Assembly (NCBI RefSeq): GCF_003584645.1
Contig: NZ_AP017928.1
Location: 5,283,501 to 5,347,500, forward strand
DNA: 64,000 bases
Source: Methylocaldum marinum
Lineage (GTDB): Bacteria > Pseudomonadota > Gammaproteobacteria > Methylococcales > Methylococcaceae
Direction: 5' to 3'
The translations under genes and the position numbers were made by a program. Positions 1 to 9,400 of this stretch are shown in pieces (within the stretch, counting starts at the first letter, position 1; every line of letters begins with the position of its first letter). A model generated the notes under the pieces. That model made no database searches. It worked only from the letters and a program-made list of their open reading frames with translations, and was not told where the DNA came from.

Positions 1-243
1 CCCGCAATAATCCCCATCCCGCCAGTCTCCCCGCTTTTCCCGGAAAAACTGACCTGGATCAGTTTAGAGCCGCGCAACGGCTGACGTGAAACAAAATCCC
101 CGCCACCCTCTTTCTCTATGATTTCGTCCACGGCCGGCCCTCGCCGAGAGGCCTCGCCGTTGTAACGAACGCGAGCGGCCCCCGGCCTGCTCGACACAAC
201 GAGAAAGTTCTATTGGCTCCAAAAAAATTAAGGAGAGCGCACG
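1..243 (+). promoter_or_regulatory. 5' leader of pmoC
   Basis: No convincing gene is seen here. The stretch carries the upstream region of pmoC. A Shine-Dalgarno sequence AAGGAG (about 231-236) lies 7 bases before the ATG at 244. I could not assign -35/-10 boxes with confidence. Confidence 0.4.
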
Positions 244-1056
244 ATGGCTACTAGCGATTTCGATGTTCAACAAGAGGTAGATGTTGGTTCTACCGTTGGC
301 GCACAGGAAAGCGATGCGCCGCTGCTCAACAAACGCAACCTATTCGTAGGTATTGCACTGTATTGCGCCTTCTATGTTTGGGTACGCTGGTATGAGGGCG
401 TGTACGGCTGGTCGGCCGGACTGGACTCGTTTTCACCGGAATTCGAGACATACTGGATGAACTTCCTGTACAGCCAGATCGTAATCGAGGTCATCGTAGC
501 GGCTTTTCTGTGGGGGTATATATGGAAAACCCGCGACCGCAATCTTGCCGCCCTCACGCCGCGCGAAAACCTCCGCAGGAACATGACGCATCTGGTATGG
601 CTGTGCCTTTATGCCACGGCCGTGTATTTCGGCGGAAGTTACTTCACCGAGCAGGATGCAACCTGGCATCAAACGGTGGTGAGGGATACCGATTTTACGC
701 CCAGCCACATCATTGAATTCTATCTGTCCTATCCGATTTACATCATCACCGGTTTCGCTTCGTTTCTCTACGCGAAAACCCGTTTGCCTTACTTCAGTGT
801 CGGACTTTCGCTTCCCTACATCGTCTTCACCATCGGGCCGTTCATGATTCTTCCGAATGTCGGCCTGAACGAATGGGGGCACACCTTCTGGTTCATGGAA
901 GAGCTGTTCGTGGCGCCGCTGCATTACGGTTTTGTCGTATTCGGCTGGTTCGCGCTGGGCATCTTCGGGGTGATTCTGCAAATCATGGATTGCGCCAAAC
1001 AGCTGATGGGCAAGGAAGTGTGCGAGGCGATCGACGCCGGGATGCTGAAACTGTAA
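244..1056 (+). CDS. pmoC: Particulate methane monooxygenase subunit C (stand-alone copy)
   Basis: This is a 270-residue integral membrane subunit of copper-dependent particulate methane monooxygenase, which oxidises methane to methanol in intracytoplasmic membranes. The sequence has several hydrophobic segments. It also has the PmoC metal-site pattern D-x3-H-x12-H: Asp138, His142 and His155, inside EQDATWH and TPSH. The ATG has a good AAGGAG ribosome site. pmoA and pmoB do not follow; a strong terminator comes directly after. It therefore resembles the orphan pmoC copies known in Methylococcaceae beside complete pmoCAB operons. Whether it replaces the operon copy under some condition cannot be told here. 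An amoC origin is less likely given the surrounding methanotroph-like content. Confidence 0.95.
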   Translation: MATSDFDVQQEVDVGSTVGAQESDAPLLNKRNLFVGIALYCAFYVWVRWYEGVYGWSAGLDSFSPEFETYWMNFLYSQIVIEVIVAAFLWGYIWKTRDRNLAALTPRENLRRNMTHLVWLCLYATAVYFGGSYFTEQDATWHQTVVRDTDFTPSHIIEFYLSYPIYIITGFASFLYAKTRLPYFSVGLSLPYIVFTIGPFMILPNVGLNEWGHTFWFMEELFVAPLHYGFVVFGWFALGIFGVILQIMDCAKQLMGKEVCEAIDAGMLKL

Positions 1057-1094
1057 GGTTCCGATCCTCCAAGCTTGTACTCTAGTACCTGGGC

Positions 1095-1132
1095 AAAGCG
1101 GTTTTGCGCAGAGGCGCAAGACCGCTTTTTTT
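1095..1132 (+). terminator. Rho-independent terminator of pmoC
   Basis: A GC-rich perfect stem (AAGCGGTCTTGCGC type arms around an AGAG loop, with one T/C mismatch) is followed by a run of seven T residues. It lies 40 bases after the pmoC stop, so pmoC is a single-gene transcription unit. Confidence 0.9.
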
Positions 1133-1194
1133 CTCGACTCGGACATGAGGGTTGACCGTTGGGATGGGGTAGGGCATACCCGGGATTCCGAGCA

Positions 1195-1662
1195 TCAGAC
1201 CCTGGCCGGCAGCATTCCGTCGCGGGGTGCCGGACACCCTTTCTCCCATTCGGCGATGCAGCCAGGCACGGCGTAAAACAGCGGGTGCGGCTCCGGGATA
1301 AGGATGTGACGGATTCCGGCCAGCCACTTCGGATCGCGAGTCTCCAGCTTCTTACTCAGATGTTGCCACTCGAAGTCCAACTGTCCGCGGGTTACGGCAA
1401 TTTGGCCGTCTGCCCGCGAGCGGCTGATCTTGGTCGCCGCAAACCGGTAGCCGCGGCCCGCCGCCTCCGCATGGATCACTCTCAGGTAGTCGGCAATGAA
1501 TCCGACCGGGTTCGACTGATCGCGAAAACGGTGAAGCTGTGGGTGATGCACGTAGCCCTTTGTCTTTCCCTCAAGTACGGCCTGGGCTAGGAGTCCCTCT
1601 CGCCATAAGGTGACGAGACCCATCGGGTCGAGATATTTCGGATGCAGACTCCAGAGTCTCAT
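1195..1662 (-). CDS. Pyrimidine dimer DNA glycosylase / endonuclease V-like protein
   Basis: This 155-residue protein starts with MRLWSLHPKYLD and continues GLVTLWREGLLAQAV, then YVHHPQLHRF. That arrangement is typical of the bacterial pyrimidine-dimer glycosylase (T4 endonuclease V-like, Pyr_excise) family, which excises UV photoproducts. Length fits the family. It converges with pmoC, whose terminator separates the two. No clear ribosome site is seen before the ATG, so the start rests on similarity to the family N-terminus. Confidence 0.8.
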   Translation of the reverse strand: MRLWSLHPKYLDPMGLVTLWREGLLAQAVLEGKTKGYVHHPQLHRFRDQSNPVGFIADYLRVIHAEAAGRGYRFAATKISRSRADGQIAVTRGQLDFEWQHLSKKLETRDPKWLAGIRHILIPEPHPLFYAVPGCIAEWEKGCPAPRDGMLPARV

Positions 1663-1908
1663 GGCCGCGACTTTGCGTTAGTGCAGAGAAAGAGACACCT
1701 AAAACAAAACAGAAGTTCTAAGCTTCGTCGCGAGCACCGGGAGCCGGTCTCGTACGGCTCCGATCTTGGAACTATCCCGTCACATTCTTCCGGCGTGGTT
1801 CAACCTAGAAACGGCAGTTCGACGTGCTAAAGGGTGCGGTGGGCGGGTCGCCCGGCAAGCCTGTCCTGAGCGCAGTCGAAGGGCCGGTCCTGAGCTCCGC
1901 TTCCAGGT

Positions 1909-2547
1909 TTAAGGGTAAAACAGACCCTGTGTATCCCGTACGCCCGACAAAATCGAAGTGCCCGGCGGGATGTTCAGCATCTTGGTAAGGTCCATGGGGT
2001 CGGCATAGACGATGGGCGCTGCCAGGGCTTGGGCGACCTTGGCCTGTAACGCGGGTGACTCGTTCTTGAGTCCGCGCAGAAAATCCTTTTCCATACCCTC
2101 GCCGCCGGCACGATGCCCGCCGCTGGTATTGACCTGCCGGGAAACCGGGCACAGCCGAAGATAAGGGTGGGAGTACCCGCGCAAACGGATGGCCACGCGG
2201 TTCTGGATGTGGTCCAGGAAATAACCTGCCGGAACGGGGGGCATACCGAATCGCGCATATGCATCCTTATAACCCCCGTAATCTACATGTACCCAGACTT
2301 GTTTATCGGGATGCAACCGCGCTTGGTAAACCGGTGCTGACGCCTGTGTCCACAATCCGACGTTTGGTTCGGTCTGTACGGGATAATGATGCGGAATCAC
2401 ACACAGCGCACTGGGCCAACCATTGCGGGCATCGATCTGCTGCTTCACCCTGCCGACATAGCGCTCAATGGCGGCAATGCTGGCTGCAGCGATAGGGATA
2501 ATGAGACTCTGCGGTAAACCGAAGGTTTGAGCGTTCGGCGCGATCAT
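1909..2547 (-). CDS. Hypothetical protein, 212 aa
   Basis: I do not recognise this protein. It is 212 residues, has no signal peptide, and has a mildly hydrophobic N-terminal stretch (SLIIPIAAASIAAIERYV). The start is well supported: AAGGAG sits 6 bases before the ATG on the minus strand. The gene is flanked by non-coding sequence on both sides, and its downstream side carries a degenerate CAAGCCTGTCCTGAGC-type dispersed repeat (about 1855-1880). It could be an orphan metabolic or nucleic-acid-related protein; no motif supports a choice. Confidence 0.65.
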   Translation of the reverse strand: MIAPNAQTFGLPQSLIIPIAAASIAAIERYVGRVKQQIDARNGWPSALCVIPHHYPVQTEPNVGLWTQASAPVYQARLHPDKQVWVHVDYGGYKDAYARFGMPPVPAGYFLDHIQNRVAIRLRGYSHPYLRLCPVSRQVNTSGGHRAGGEGMEKDFLRGLKNESPALQAKVAQALAAPIVYADPMDLTKMLNIPPGTSILSGVRDTQGLFYP

Positions 2548-2876
2548 GATAACTCCTTATTATTGACCATCGAATTTCGGGCACGGTCCGACCGGGGCAT
2601 CGGCGCCTTAGTTGATGACATGGCGCATCCACTGTGATCCCGTGGCTGTCATGAGACTGCCGCGATGGGCGAGTTTATCAGGCCTGCCCTCGGCTTGGTA
2701 ATGGATATGGCAAGGGAAAAGGGTGCTTGATCGTGGAGGCGGGCTCAGGAGACCGAGCCAATACAGACGGGACTCCGATGGCCGCCATACTGGGTATTAA
2801 AACCTTATATTCTCTTTCCGTCGCCGTAGCTGAACTTCATCACTAATAACGAAATTTAATGCGCTTGACCAATAGG
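2548..2876. other. Gene-free stretch
   Basis: I see no coding region or obvious structured element. It separates the hypothetical gene from the TolB-like remnant. Confidence 0.5.
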
Positions 2877-3049
2877 ACATACAATTCCGATCGGCCTGGT
2901 CTCCGAATGGACAAAAGATCGCTTTCACGTCAAACCGCGACGGCAATATGAAAATCTACGTCATAGACGCCGATGGTCGTGACGAGCGGCGCCTGACCAG
3001 TCATCCGGCAGATGATTTTTCTCCTGTCTGGTCGCCATTTCCCGGGTAA
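2877..3049 (+). pseudogene. TolB/PD40-type beta-propeller remnant
   Basis: A short open frame directly after a stop reads AWSPNGQKIAFTSNRDGN and then VIDADGRDERRLT and SPVWSPFPG before TAA. This is the hallmark of WD40-like PD40 blades found in TolB and related periplasmic propellers. Only about one and a half blades remain, so it is the 3' scrap of a larger lost gene. Confidence 0.7.
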
Positions 3050-3250
3050 GGATTCATCGCAGAAAAGAAATCCAAATGCAGTGTCTTCCTCTTTCAATCA
3101 CCCCTTTGATCGATGGAAAACGGTAGTAAGCACTGGAGCCGCACGCTCCTCGCATGATTTCTCAACAATTGGATCGGACTTCGGCGCCAAAGCGATGGTT
3201 CGTCCGGGCCTTTCCTGTACCTCTAAAAGCTAACGCATAAGGAGACTGCC

Positions 3251-4846
3251 ATGGCGCACACTGCGCTGATTCGAAGACTGGTTCTCGCCCTTCAGGATGC
3301 CCGCCGCAAAAACTGCCTGGAACAGGGCTGTTCCCTGCCGGTTCCACGTTCGCCCGGGTGGACCCGCCGGCGCTTCGTCAAAGCGACCGCGGTGGCCGGT
3401 GCTGCTGGTCTAGCCGAAAGCCTGTTGCCGAAATCCGCATTCGCCCATCCGAGGCCTCCCGTGCCTGAGGTCGCCGTGGTCGGTGCCGGACTTGCCGGCT
3501 TGAATACTGCCTACCAGCTTCAAAAAACAGGCATTGCCGCCAGGGTCTATGAGGCTCGCAACCGCGTGGGCGGGCGAGTTCATTCCGGCCGCGCCCTCGC
3601 CGAAGGAATGGTGGTGGATTTCGGCGCCGAACTCATCAACACTGATCATGCCGACATGCTGGCGCTCGTTCACGAATTCGGCATTGAGCTTTTCGACCGC
3701 CATGCGGATGCGGCAGGCGTTCCTTTTCCTCGCGAGGCCTATTTTCTGGAGGGCGTTGCCCATGGCGCGGCAGAGTTGGCGAACGACTTGCGCGCGATAG
3801 CTGCTCAAATTACCGAAGATGCCGCCCTGATCGACGAAGATTGGGATACTTATGCCCCGGCTCTGGATCGTATGTCGGTGTCCGATTACTTGGACCTCCA
3901 TTTCGACAAGATCCCGCAAACCTATGTGCGTAACCTGCTGGAGCAGGCGATCCGCGTCGAATATGGCGCTGAACCCCGCGATTCGTCTGCGCTCCAGTTG
4001 ATCTTCCTGTTACCGGTAGTCGACGGGGAACACGTGGACTTGTTGAGCTACAGCGACGAAACCTATTCGGTGGTCGGTGGCAGCGCCCAAATCACCCGCG
4101 CCCTGGGCGACGCTCTGCAAGGGCGGATCGCTCTCGGCAAGGCATTGGTGGCTATCGACCAACGGCGGGGCAGATATGAACTCCTGTTCGCCGATCAGTC
4201 GAGGGCGGAGGCGGATATCGTCATTCTGGCCGTACCTTTTCCGGTGCTTGCCGGGGTAAGACTTCAGGTACCCTTGCCGAAGCTCCTGCGAAGGTTCATA
4301 CGTGAGGCTGAGCTGGGGGCAAACGAAAAACTCATCGCCGGCTTCAATACGCGCTTTTGGCGCCGGTCCGGCGGCTTTACCGAAGCGGCCTGGGGGGACT
4401 TCGGCTTCTCCGAGGCTTGGGACGAAACCCAGCGTCAGCCCGATCGTGCGGACGGTGCTCTTAACTTTTTCGTCGGCGGCGATCAGGCTCGTCAACTTGG
4501 AAAGCCCCGGAGCGTAGGGCAGAGGTTCGTGAAGGCTCTGGACGCTTTCCTTCCGGGTGCGGCAGAGGAGGCTACGGGCAGATTCGTGAAGACAGCCTGG
4601 ACCAGGAACCGGTATACGCTCGGGGGCTATGCCAATTACAAACCCGGTCAGCTGACGCGCTTCGGCAGTCTGCTGTGGATCGAATCCGATAATCCGGCCG
4701 AGCGGCAACAGGTTTACTTCAACGACCTAATTTTCATCGGCGAGCACCTGAGCGATGCCTATTACGGCTTCATGAACGGCGCCGCTCAGACCGGCCGTCT
4801 CGCCGCGGAGCTGATTATGGAACGGTTGGCGCGGCAAGCTGCCTGA
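3251..4846 (+). CDS. Tat-exported FAD-dependent flavin amine oxidase
   Basis: This 531-residue protein belongs to the flavin monoamine oxidase superfamily, which oxidises amines or related substrates with FAD. Residues 39-45 form a twin-arginine motif (RRRFVKA) followed by a small hydrophobic stretch and an AFA cleavage-like site, so export by the Tat pathway is likely. The FAD-binding Rossmann motif GAGLAG is at 78-83, followed by VYEARNRVGGR at about 99-109. The C-terminal part (FIGEHLSDAYYGFMNGA) matches the family's FAD/substrate region. An AAGGAG site precedes the ATG. The substrate cannot be predicted. Its stop lies within 14 bases of an RHS fragment on the other strand, which marks a recombination junction. 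Confidence 0.88.
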   Translation: MAHTALIRRLVLALQDARRKNCLEQGCSLPVPRSPGWTRRRFVKATAVAGAAGLAESLLPKSAFAHPRPPVPEVAVVGAGLAGLNTAYQLQKTGIAARVYEARNRVGGRVHSGRALAEGMVVDFGAELINTDHADMLALVHEFGIELFDRHADAAGVPFPREAYFLEGVAHGAAELANDLRAIAAQITEDAALIDEDWDTYAPALDRMSVSDYLDLHFDKIPQTYVRNLLEQAIRVEYGAEPRDSSALQLIFLLPVVDGEHVDLLSYSDETYSVVGGSAQITRALGDALQGRIALGKALVAIDQRRGRYELLFADQSRAEADIVILAVPFPVLAGVRLQVPLPKLLRRFIREAELGANEKLIAGFNTRFWRRSGGFTEAAWGDFGFSEAWDETQRQPDRADGALNFFVGGDQARQLGKPRSVGQRFVKALDAFLPGAAEEATGRFVKTAWTRNRYTLGGYANYKPGQLTRFGSLLWIESDNPAERQQVYFNDLIFIGEHLSDAYYGFMNGAAQTGRLAAELIMERLARQAA

Positions 4847-4851
4847 AGAGG

Positions 4852-5523
4852 GTACAGATTCAACCCGCCCTCCAAGCCAATCGGGTTCTGGCTGATGAAC
4901 CGTCCGATCTCGGGATCATAGTACCGGAAGGTATTGTAGTGCAGCCCGGTCTCGTCGTCGGCGTATTGGCCGGGGTAGCGCAGGGGACAGTCGGTGGCGA
5001 AGGGGGTTGGCCGGTCGGCTTCGAGCAGGACCGGGCCGAGCCGCTCGCCCCAGGCGCGGTAGCGGGCGCTCCAGGCGATCCGGCCATCGGCGTCGGTGAG
5101 TTCCCGGGGCGTCCCGAGGGAGTCAGTGTGGACCGGGTAGATCAGGGGCGGGCCAACCCCTTCGTCGGGGCCGAGGCTCTGGTCGATGGCGGCGATGGGC
5201 GTGTAGCCGCCGCCCGCGGGGTCGTAGAGCCAGGTGCGGATCTGGATGCCATGCGCGTCCTCGGTGAGCGCCTGACGCAGCCGGAGCCCGTCCCAGACGA
5301 AGCGGGTCTTGCCCGGCGTGTGCGGGTCGCCGATGTAGCGGCCGGGCGTTTTGGGTTCGTGCCACTTGGCGGTGCGCCGGCCCAAAGGATCGTAGGCGAA
5401 ACGGGTGATACCGCGCCCGTCTTCGACCGCGATCAGCTGGTCCTGGTCGTCCCAGGTGAAGCGCTGGACGCCGGCCGGGGTGTGCTTGGCCGTCAACCGG
5501 CCGAAGTTACTGGCCCGTTATTC
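4852..5523 (-). pseudogene. Orphan RHS core tip fragment
   Basis: This minus-strand fragment encodes the last part of an RHS barrel from GRLTAKHTPAGVQRF to IGRFISQNPIGLEGGLNLY. It is nearly identical to the matching part of the complete RHS effector at 6445-10744 (about 6880-7530). It has no start of its own, and no toxin remains: after NLY the frame runs into antisense of the amine oxidase gene. The DPxGL core signature has changed to NPIGL. This looks like a displaced tip that lost its toxin cassette, or the scar of tip exchange by recombination. Confidence 0.85.
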
Positions 5524-5589
5524 CTTCGATAGAGCCAAAAGTACGGCTTAGGATCCGATATTGGAATGTAAAAACTGGCCCCCAAACCT

Positions 5590-5923
5590 ATGTTTTCCCA
5601 TAAGGCATCAGGAATTCATCAAAGAAGGAGCACAGGAAGCGTAGCGGCAGCGGAGCGAAGTGCGACGACCCCCGCGTAGCCGTAGGGCCGGCTGTTTTGT
5701 CGGAGTCGGAGTGAGAACGGAGGCGGAGACAAAACAGAAGGCCACCGACACGGCGTCAAGTCATTGTGGGAGCCGTGCCGGCGTGCGTAGCGAAGCGGAG
5801 TACGCGGGCGTGGCGGACGCAGGACGAACGCGGGCCGCCGAAGGCACTACTCGTCGCCACAATTGGCTCCTTTGGGTGACTGGGAAGTCCCAAAAGGTTT
5901 TGCCAAAAATGGCGATGCAATCG
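5590..5923 (+). repeat. Structured hairpin element, copy 1 (boundaries approximate on the left)
   Basis: This non-coding element shares its 3' terminal ~75 bases with the element at 40802-41090. Those bases form a long hairpin (5852-5918; arms CGTCGCCA / TGGCGATG, TTGGC / GCCAA, CCTTTGGG / CCCAAAAGG). An internal stem, CTGTTTTGTC with GACAAAACAG, occupies the place of GTGTGAGACC / GGTCTCACAC in copy 2. The paired bases differ between copies but still pair. I take it as a mobile, probably non-autonomous, structured RNA-encoding element. Confidence 0.6.
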
Positions 5924-5960
5924 TATCGTCTTTAGTGAGCGGCCATTCCCTTGCATGCAG

Positions 5961-6443
5961 TCACTTTGTCAGAGAAGTGAGCATTTCCTTGACCTCAAAG
6001 TCTCCCCGAGGACTGTACGGAACCAGCTTTTTGGCTTCCGACTCGCTAATCGGCTCTTCGTTTCCGAAGATGTCGACCTTCTTCCAAGAATTGCCAGCAC
6101 CATACGCAAAGTAAGTTCCTTCGTTACCCAAAGGTGAAAAGTTCTCCTGGTGTGCAACGATACGCCAGTCACCCTCGAGCTTTTTGTCAAATAAGCTGTA
6201 TGAGTCGATAATGATTGGCGCCCCAACTCTATGAGCACGCCTGACCACGTCAGAATCAACGACTGGCTGCTCTAGAACTTCGTGAAAAAACTCAACAACG
6301 TGTCCAAGATCTACCTTAGACAAAACACGCCCTATTCCAAAACGCTCTTCATTTAGGCGAAACAGGAAGATGTCGCCCGGCTTTATATAACGAAGCATTG
6401 TCCGTGGCTTGGCGTTCCAGCCATGGATCTTTAGCTTGTTCAT
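5961..6443 (-). CDS. Imm26-like immunity protein for the RHS GIY-YIG toxin
   Basis: This 160-residue cytoplasmic protein contains the opening PGDIFLFRLNEERFGIGRVL, typical of the immunity protein 26 family. Its ATG overlaps the toxin stop as TAATG, so it is translationally coupled to the RHS effector. By position and family it should neutralise the GIY-YIG nuclease tip. The pairing is inferred from the coupling and from the general organisation of polymorphic toxins. Confidence 0.82.
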   Translation of the reverse strand: MNKLKIHGWNAKPRTMLRYIKPGDIFLFRLNEERFGIGRVLSKVDLGHVVEFFHEVLEQPVVDSDVVRRAHRVGAPIIIDSYSLFDKKLEGDWRIVAHQENFSPLGNEGTYFAYGAGNSWKKVDIFGNEEPISESEAKKLVPYSPRGDFEVKEMLTSLTK

Positions 6444-9400
6444 TAGCAGCCTCCGGTTAAGCTGTTTGTTTTTGATTGGTAGTGGCTTTCGAAATTCGCC
6501 TGGCGTGTTGGACTTCGGGCGGTGCTTCCGTGGTCAAACGAGTTAACCTTGTTCCCACGGTTGGAACTTGATATCTCTTCGCCGATCACACCGGTTTTTG
6601 TCCCGTAGTGTTCAATATATGCCTGTTCAAATCCCCGCGCCTGGCCATACATAACGTTCCTGTCCAACGGACGCAACTCCGTTCCGTAACTGAGACGCCC
6701 TGACTTCAGATGTTCTGCTCTTCTCCGAGCCAAATCGTCGGTGATGCCGACGTAATAGGGCTCGTTGGCCACTTTGTCAAACAGACCATAGACGTTGTAG
6801 CCAGGCGTAGATTCGTGCACCCAACCCAACGGGTCCACCCACGAGACCGGATTCGGCGCATACTGATAAAGATTGAACCCGCCGGCCAACCCAACCGGGT
6901 CCGGGCTGATGAAGCGCCCGATCTCCGGATCATAGTACCGGAAGGTGTTGTAGTGCAGCCCGGTTTCGTCGTCGGCGTATTGGCCGGGGTAGCGCAGGGG
7001 ACAGTCGGTGGCGAACGGGGTTGGCCGGTCGGCTTCGAGCAGGACCGGGCCGCGCCGCCCGCCCCAGGCACTGTAGCGGGCGCTCCAGGCGATCCGGCCG
7101 TCGGCGTCGGTGAGCTCCTGGGGCGTCCCGAGGTGGTCGGTGTGAACCGGGTAAACCATCGGCGGGCCGACTTCGCGGTCGGGGCCGAGGCCCTGGTCGA
7201 TGGCGGCGATGGGCGTGTAGCCACTGCCGCCTGCGGGGTCGTAGGCCCAGGTGCGGACCTGGGTGCCGCGCGCGTCCTCGGTGATCGCCTGGAGCAGCCG
7301 GAGCCCTTCCCAGACGAAGCGGGTCTTGCCCGGCGTGTGCGGGTCGCCGATGTAGCGGCCGGGCGATTTGGGTTCGTGCCACTTGGCGGTGCGCCGGCCC
7401 AGGGGATCGTAGGCGAAACGGGTGATACCGCGCCCGTCTTCGACCGCGATCAGCTGGTCCTGGTCGTCCCAGGTGAAGCGCTGGACGCCGGCCGGGGTGT
7501 GCTTGGCCGTCAGTCGGCCGAAGGGGTCGTACGCGTAGCGTAAGGCTTCACCGCGGTGGCCTCGCCAGGTGCCGAGCCGGTTCCCCGGGACGGGTGGGTC
7601 GCCGAGCTGCACGAGGTTGTCGGCGGCATCCCAGGCGAAGCGTTCCTGGCTGTAGCCGAGCGTGGGGCTCAGGGTGCCGGCCTGGGTCAAGCGACCGGCG
7701 CGGTCGTAGTGATAACGGCTGTCGCCGCGCCGGCAGTCGTGGATACAGTCGAGTTCGCCGGCGTCGGTGTAGGCGTAGCGGCGGCCGATCAGGGCGTCGG
7801 GGTCGAGCGTGTCGGTCCGCCGCGGGTCGCCGACCGTGACGCCCTGCCAGCTCAGCCGGCCGCGGGCGTCATAGCCGCTGCAGGTGGTTAGCGCGCCCTG
7901 GCGGCGGAGGACTTCCCGGTGCAGGTCGTCACGCTCGAACTGGACGATCTCGGCGCCGTCGAAGGTGATGCCGTGCACGTGCCCGGAACCGTAGCGGAGA
8001 TAGCCGAGGGTCTGGCCTTGCGGCAGGGTGAGGCTCCGGAGGTTGGAGAGACTGTCCCAGTCCCGGGCGAGTTCGCCCGCGGCGCCGGTCTCGGTGAGGA
8101 GCCGCCCGAGGGCATCGTAGGTGAAGCGCACGCTGTCTTCGGTGAGGCCCAGGACCATTCCCTTTTCGGTCGGGATGCGGCGGGCGCTGTCAAGCTGTCC
8201 GCCGGGGGTCCAGGTGTAGCGGGTGGTGGCGGTGGCGTCGTGCTGGGCGGTGAGGCGGCCGTTGCGGTCGTAGTCGTAGCGCCGGCTGCGGACGGGCTGC
8301 TCCGGTCCGCTGCCGCGCTCGTCGCGGCGCGCCAGGGTGCCGGCGGCGGCGTAGCGGAGGTGGATTTCGAGGCCGTCGGGGCGCTGCTCGGCGACGAGGC
8401 GTCCGACGGGGTCGTAGCGAAAGCGATAGCGGCTGTCGCCCCGGCGCAGCTCGTCGAGCTGTTGGCGGGCGTTGTAGCGGGCGTGGAGGGTCCGGCCTTC
8501 GGCATCGGTATGGCAGAGGACCCGGCCGCGGGCGTCGCGCTGCCAAATCTGGGTGTGGCCGGCGCTATCGGTATGGCGGATCAACTGGCCCAGGGCGTCC
8601 CAAACGAAGCCTTCGCGGCGGCCGTCGGGGTGGGTAACGGCGAGCACCTGGCCGAGCGCATCGAGGGTATAGCGGGTGGTCCGGCCGAGGGCGTCGGTTT
8701 CGGCGATGAGCCGGCCGGCCTCGTCGTAGGCGTAGCGCCGGGTCTTGCCGGAACAGTCGGTGCGGGCCTGGAGCTGGCCGCGCGCATCCCAGTCCAGCCG
8801 CACGGTGTGGCCCTGGGGATCGGTGATGATCGAAGGGCCGCGCAGGTGTTCCCAGGTGTACTCGGTTTTGTGGCCGAGGGCGTCGATCGTTTGCAGGAGG
8901 ACGCCGCAGTGGGGCTCGTACACCGCCTGCCAGGTGCTGCCGTCCGGCCCGGTTTCCGATTGCAGGCGCAGGCTGTCGGGCGCGAAGCTGCGTTCGGTGC
9001 GGAGCCCCTCGGGATCGGTTTCGGCGACGATCCGGCCGAGGGCGTCGTATTCGAACCGCACCGTGCGCGGGCTCTCGGGGTCGCCCGGCAGGTCGAGCCG
9101 CACCAGGTGACCGCCGGCGTCATAGGCCATGGCGTAGCGGCGGCCGTCGAAGTCGTGATAGGCGGTGATCTGGCGGTGGTCGTCCCAGGTCCAGTGGGCC
9201 TCGAGCGGGTTTTCGGGGTCGCCGAGGTCTGCCGCGATGGCGCGGCGGGCGGCAACGTCGTACTGGAAGCGATAGTGCTCGCCGTCACCGGTCGTGTGTT
9301 CGACCACCCGCGGCTGGCCGTCGATCGTTTCCCAGCGGTAGCGGCCGGTCAGTCCCAGGGCGTTGCGGTGGGCGATCATCAGCCCGGCCTCGGCGCCCGT

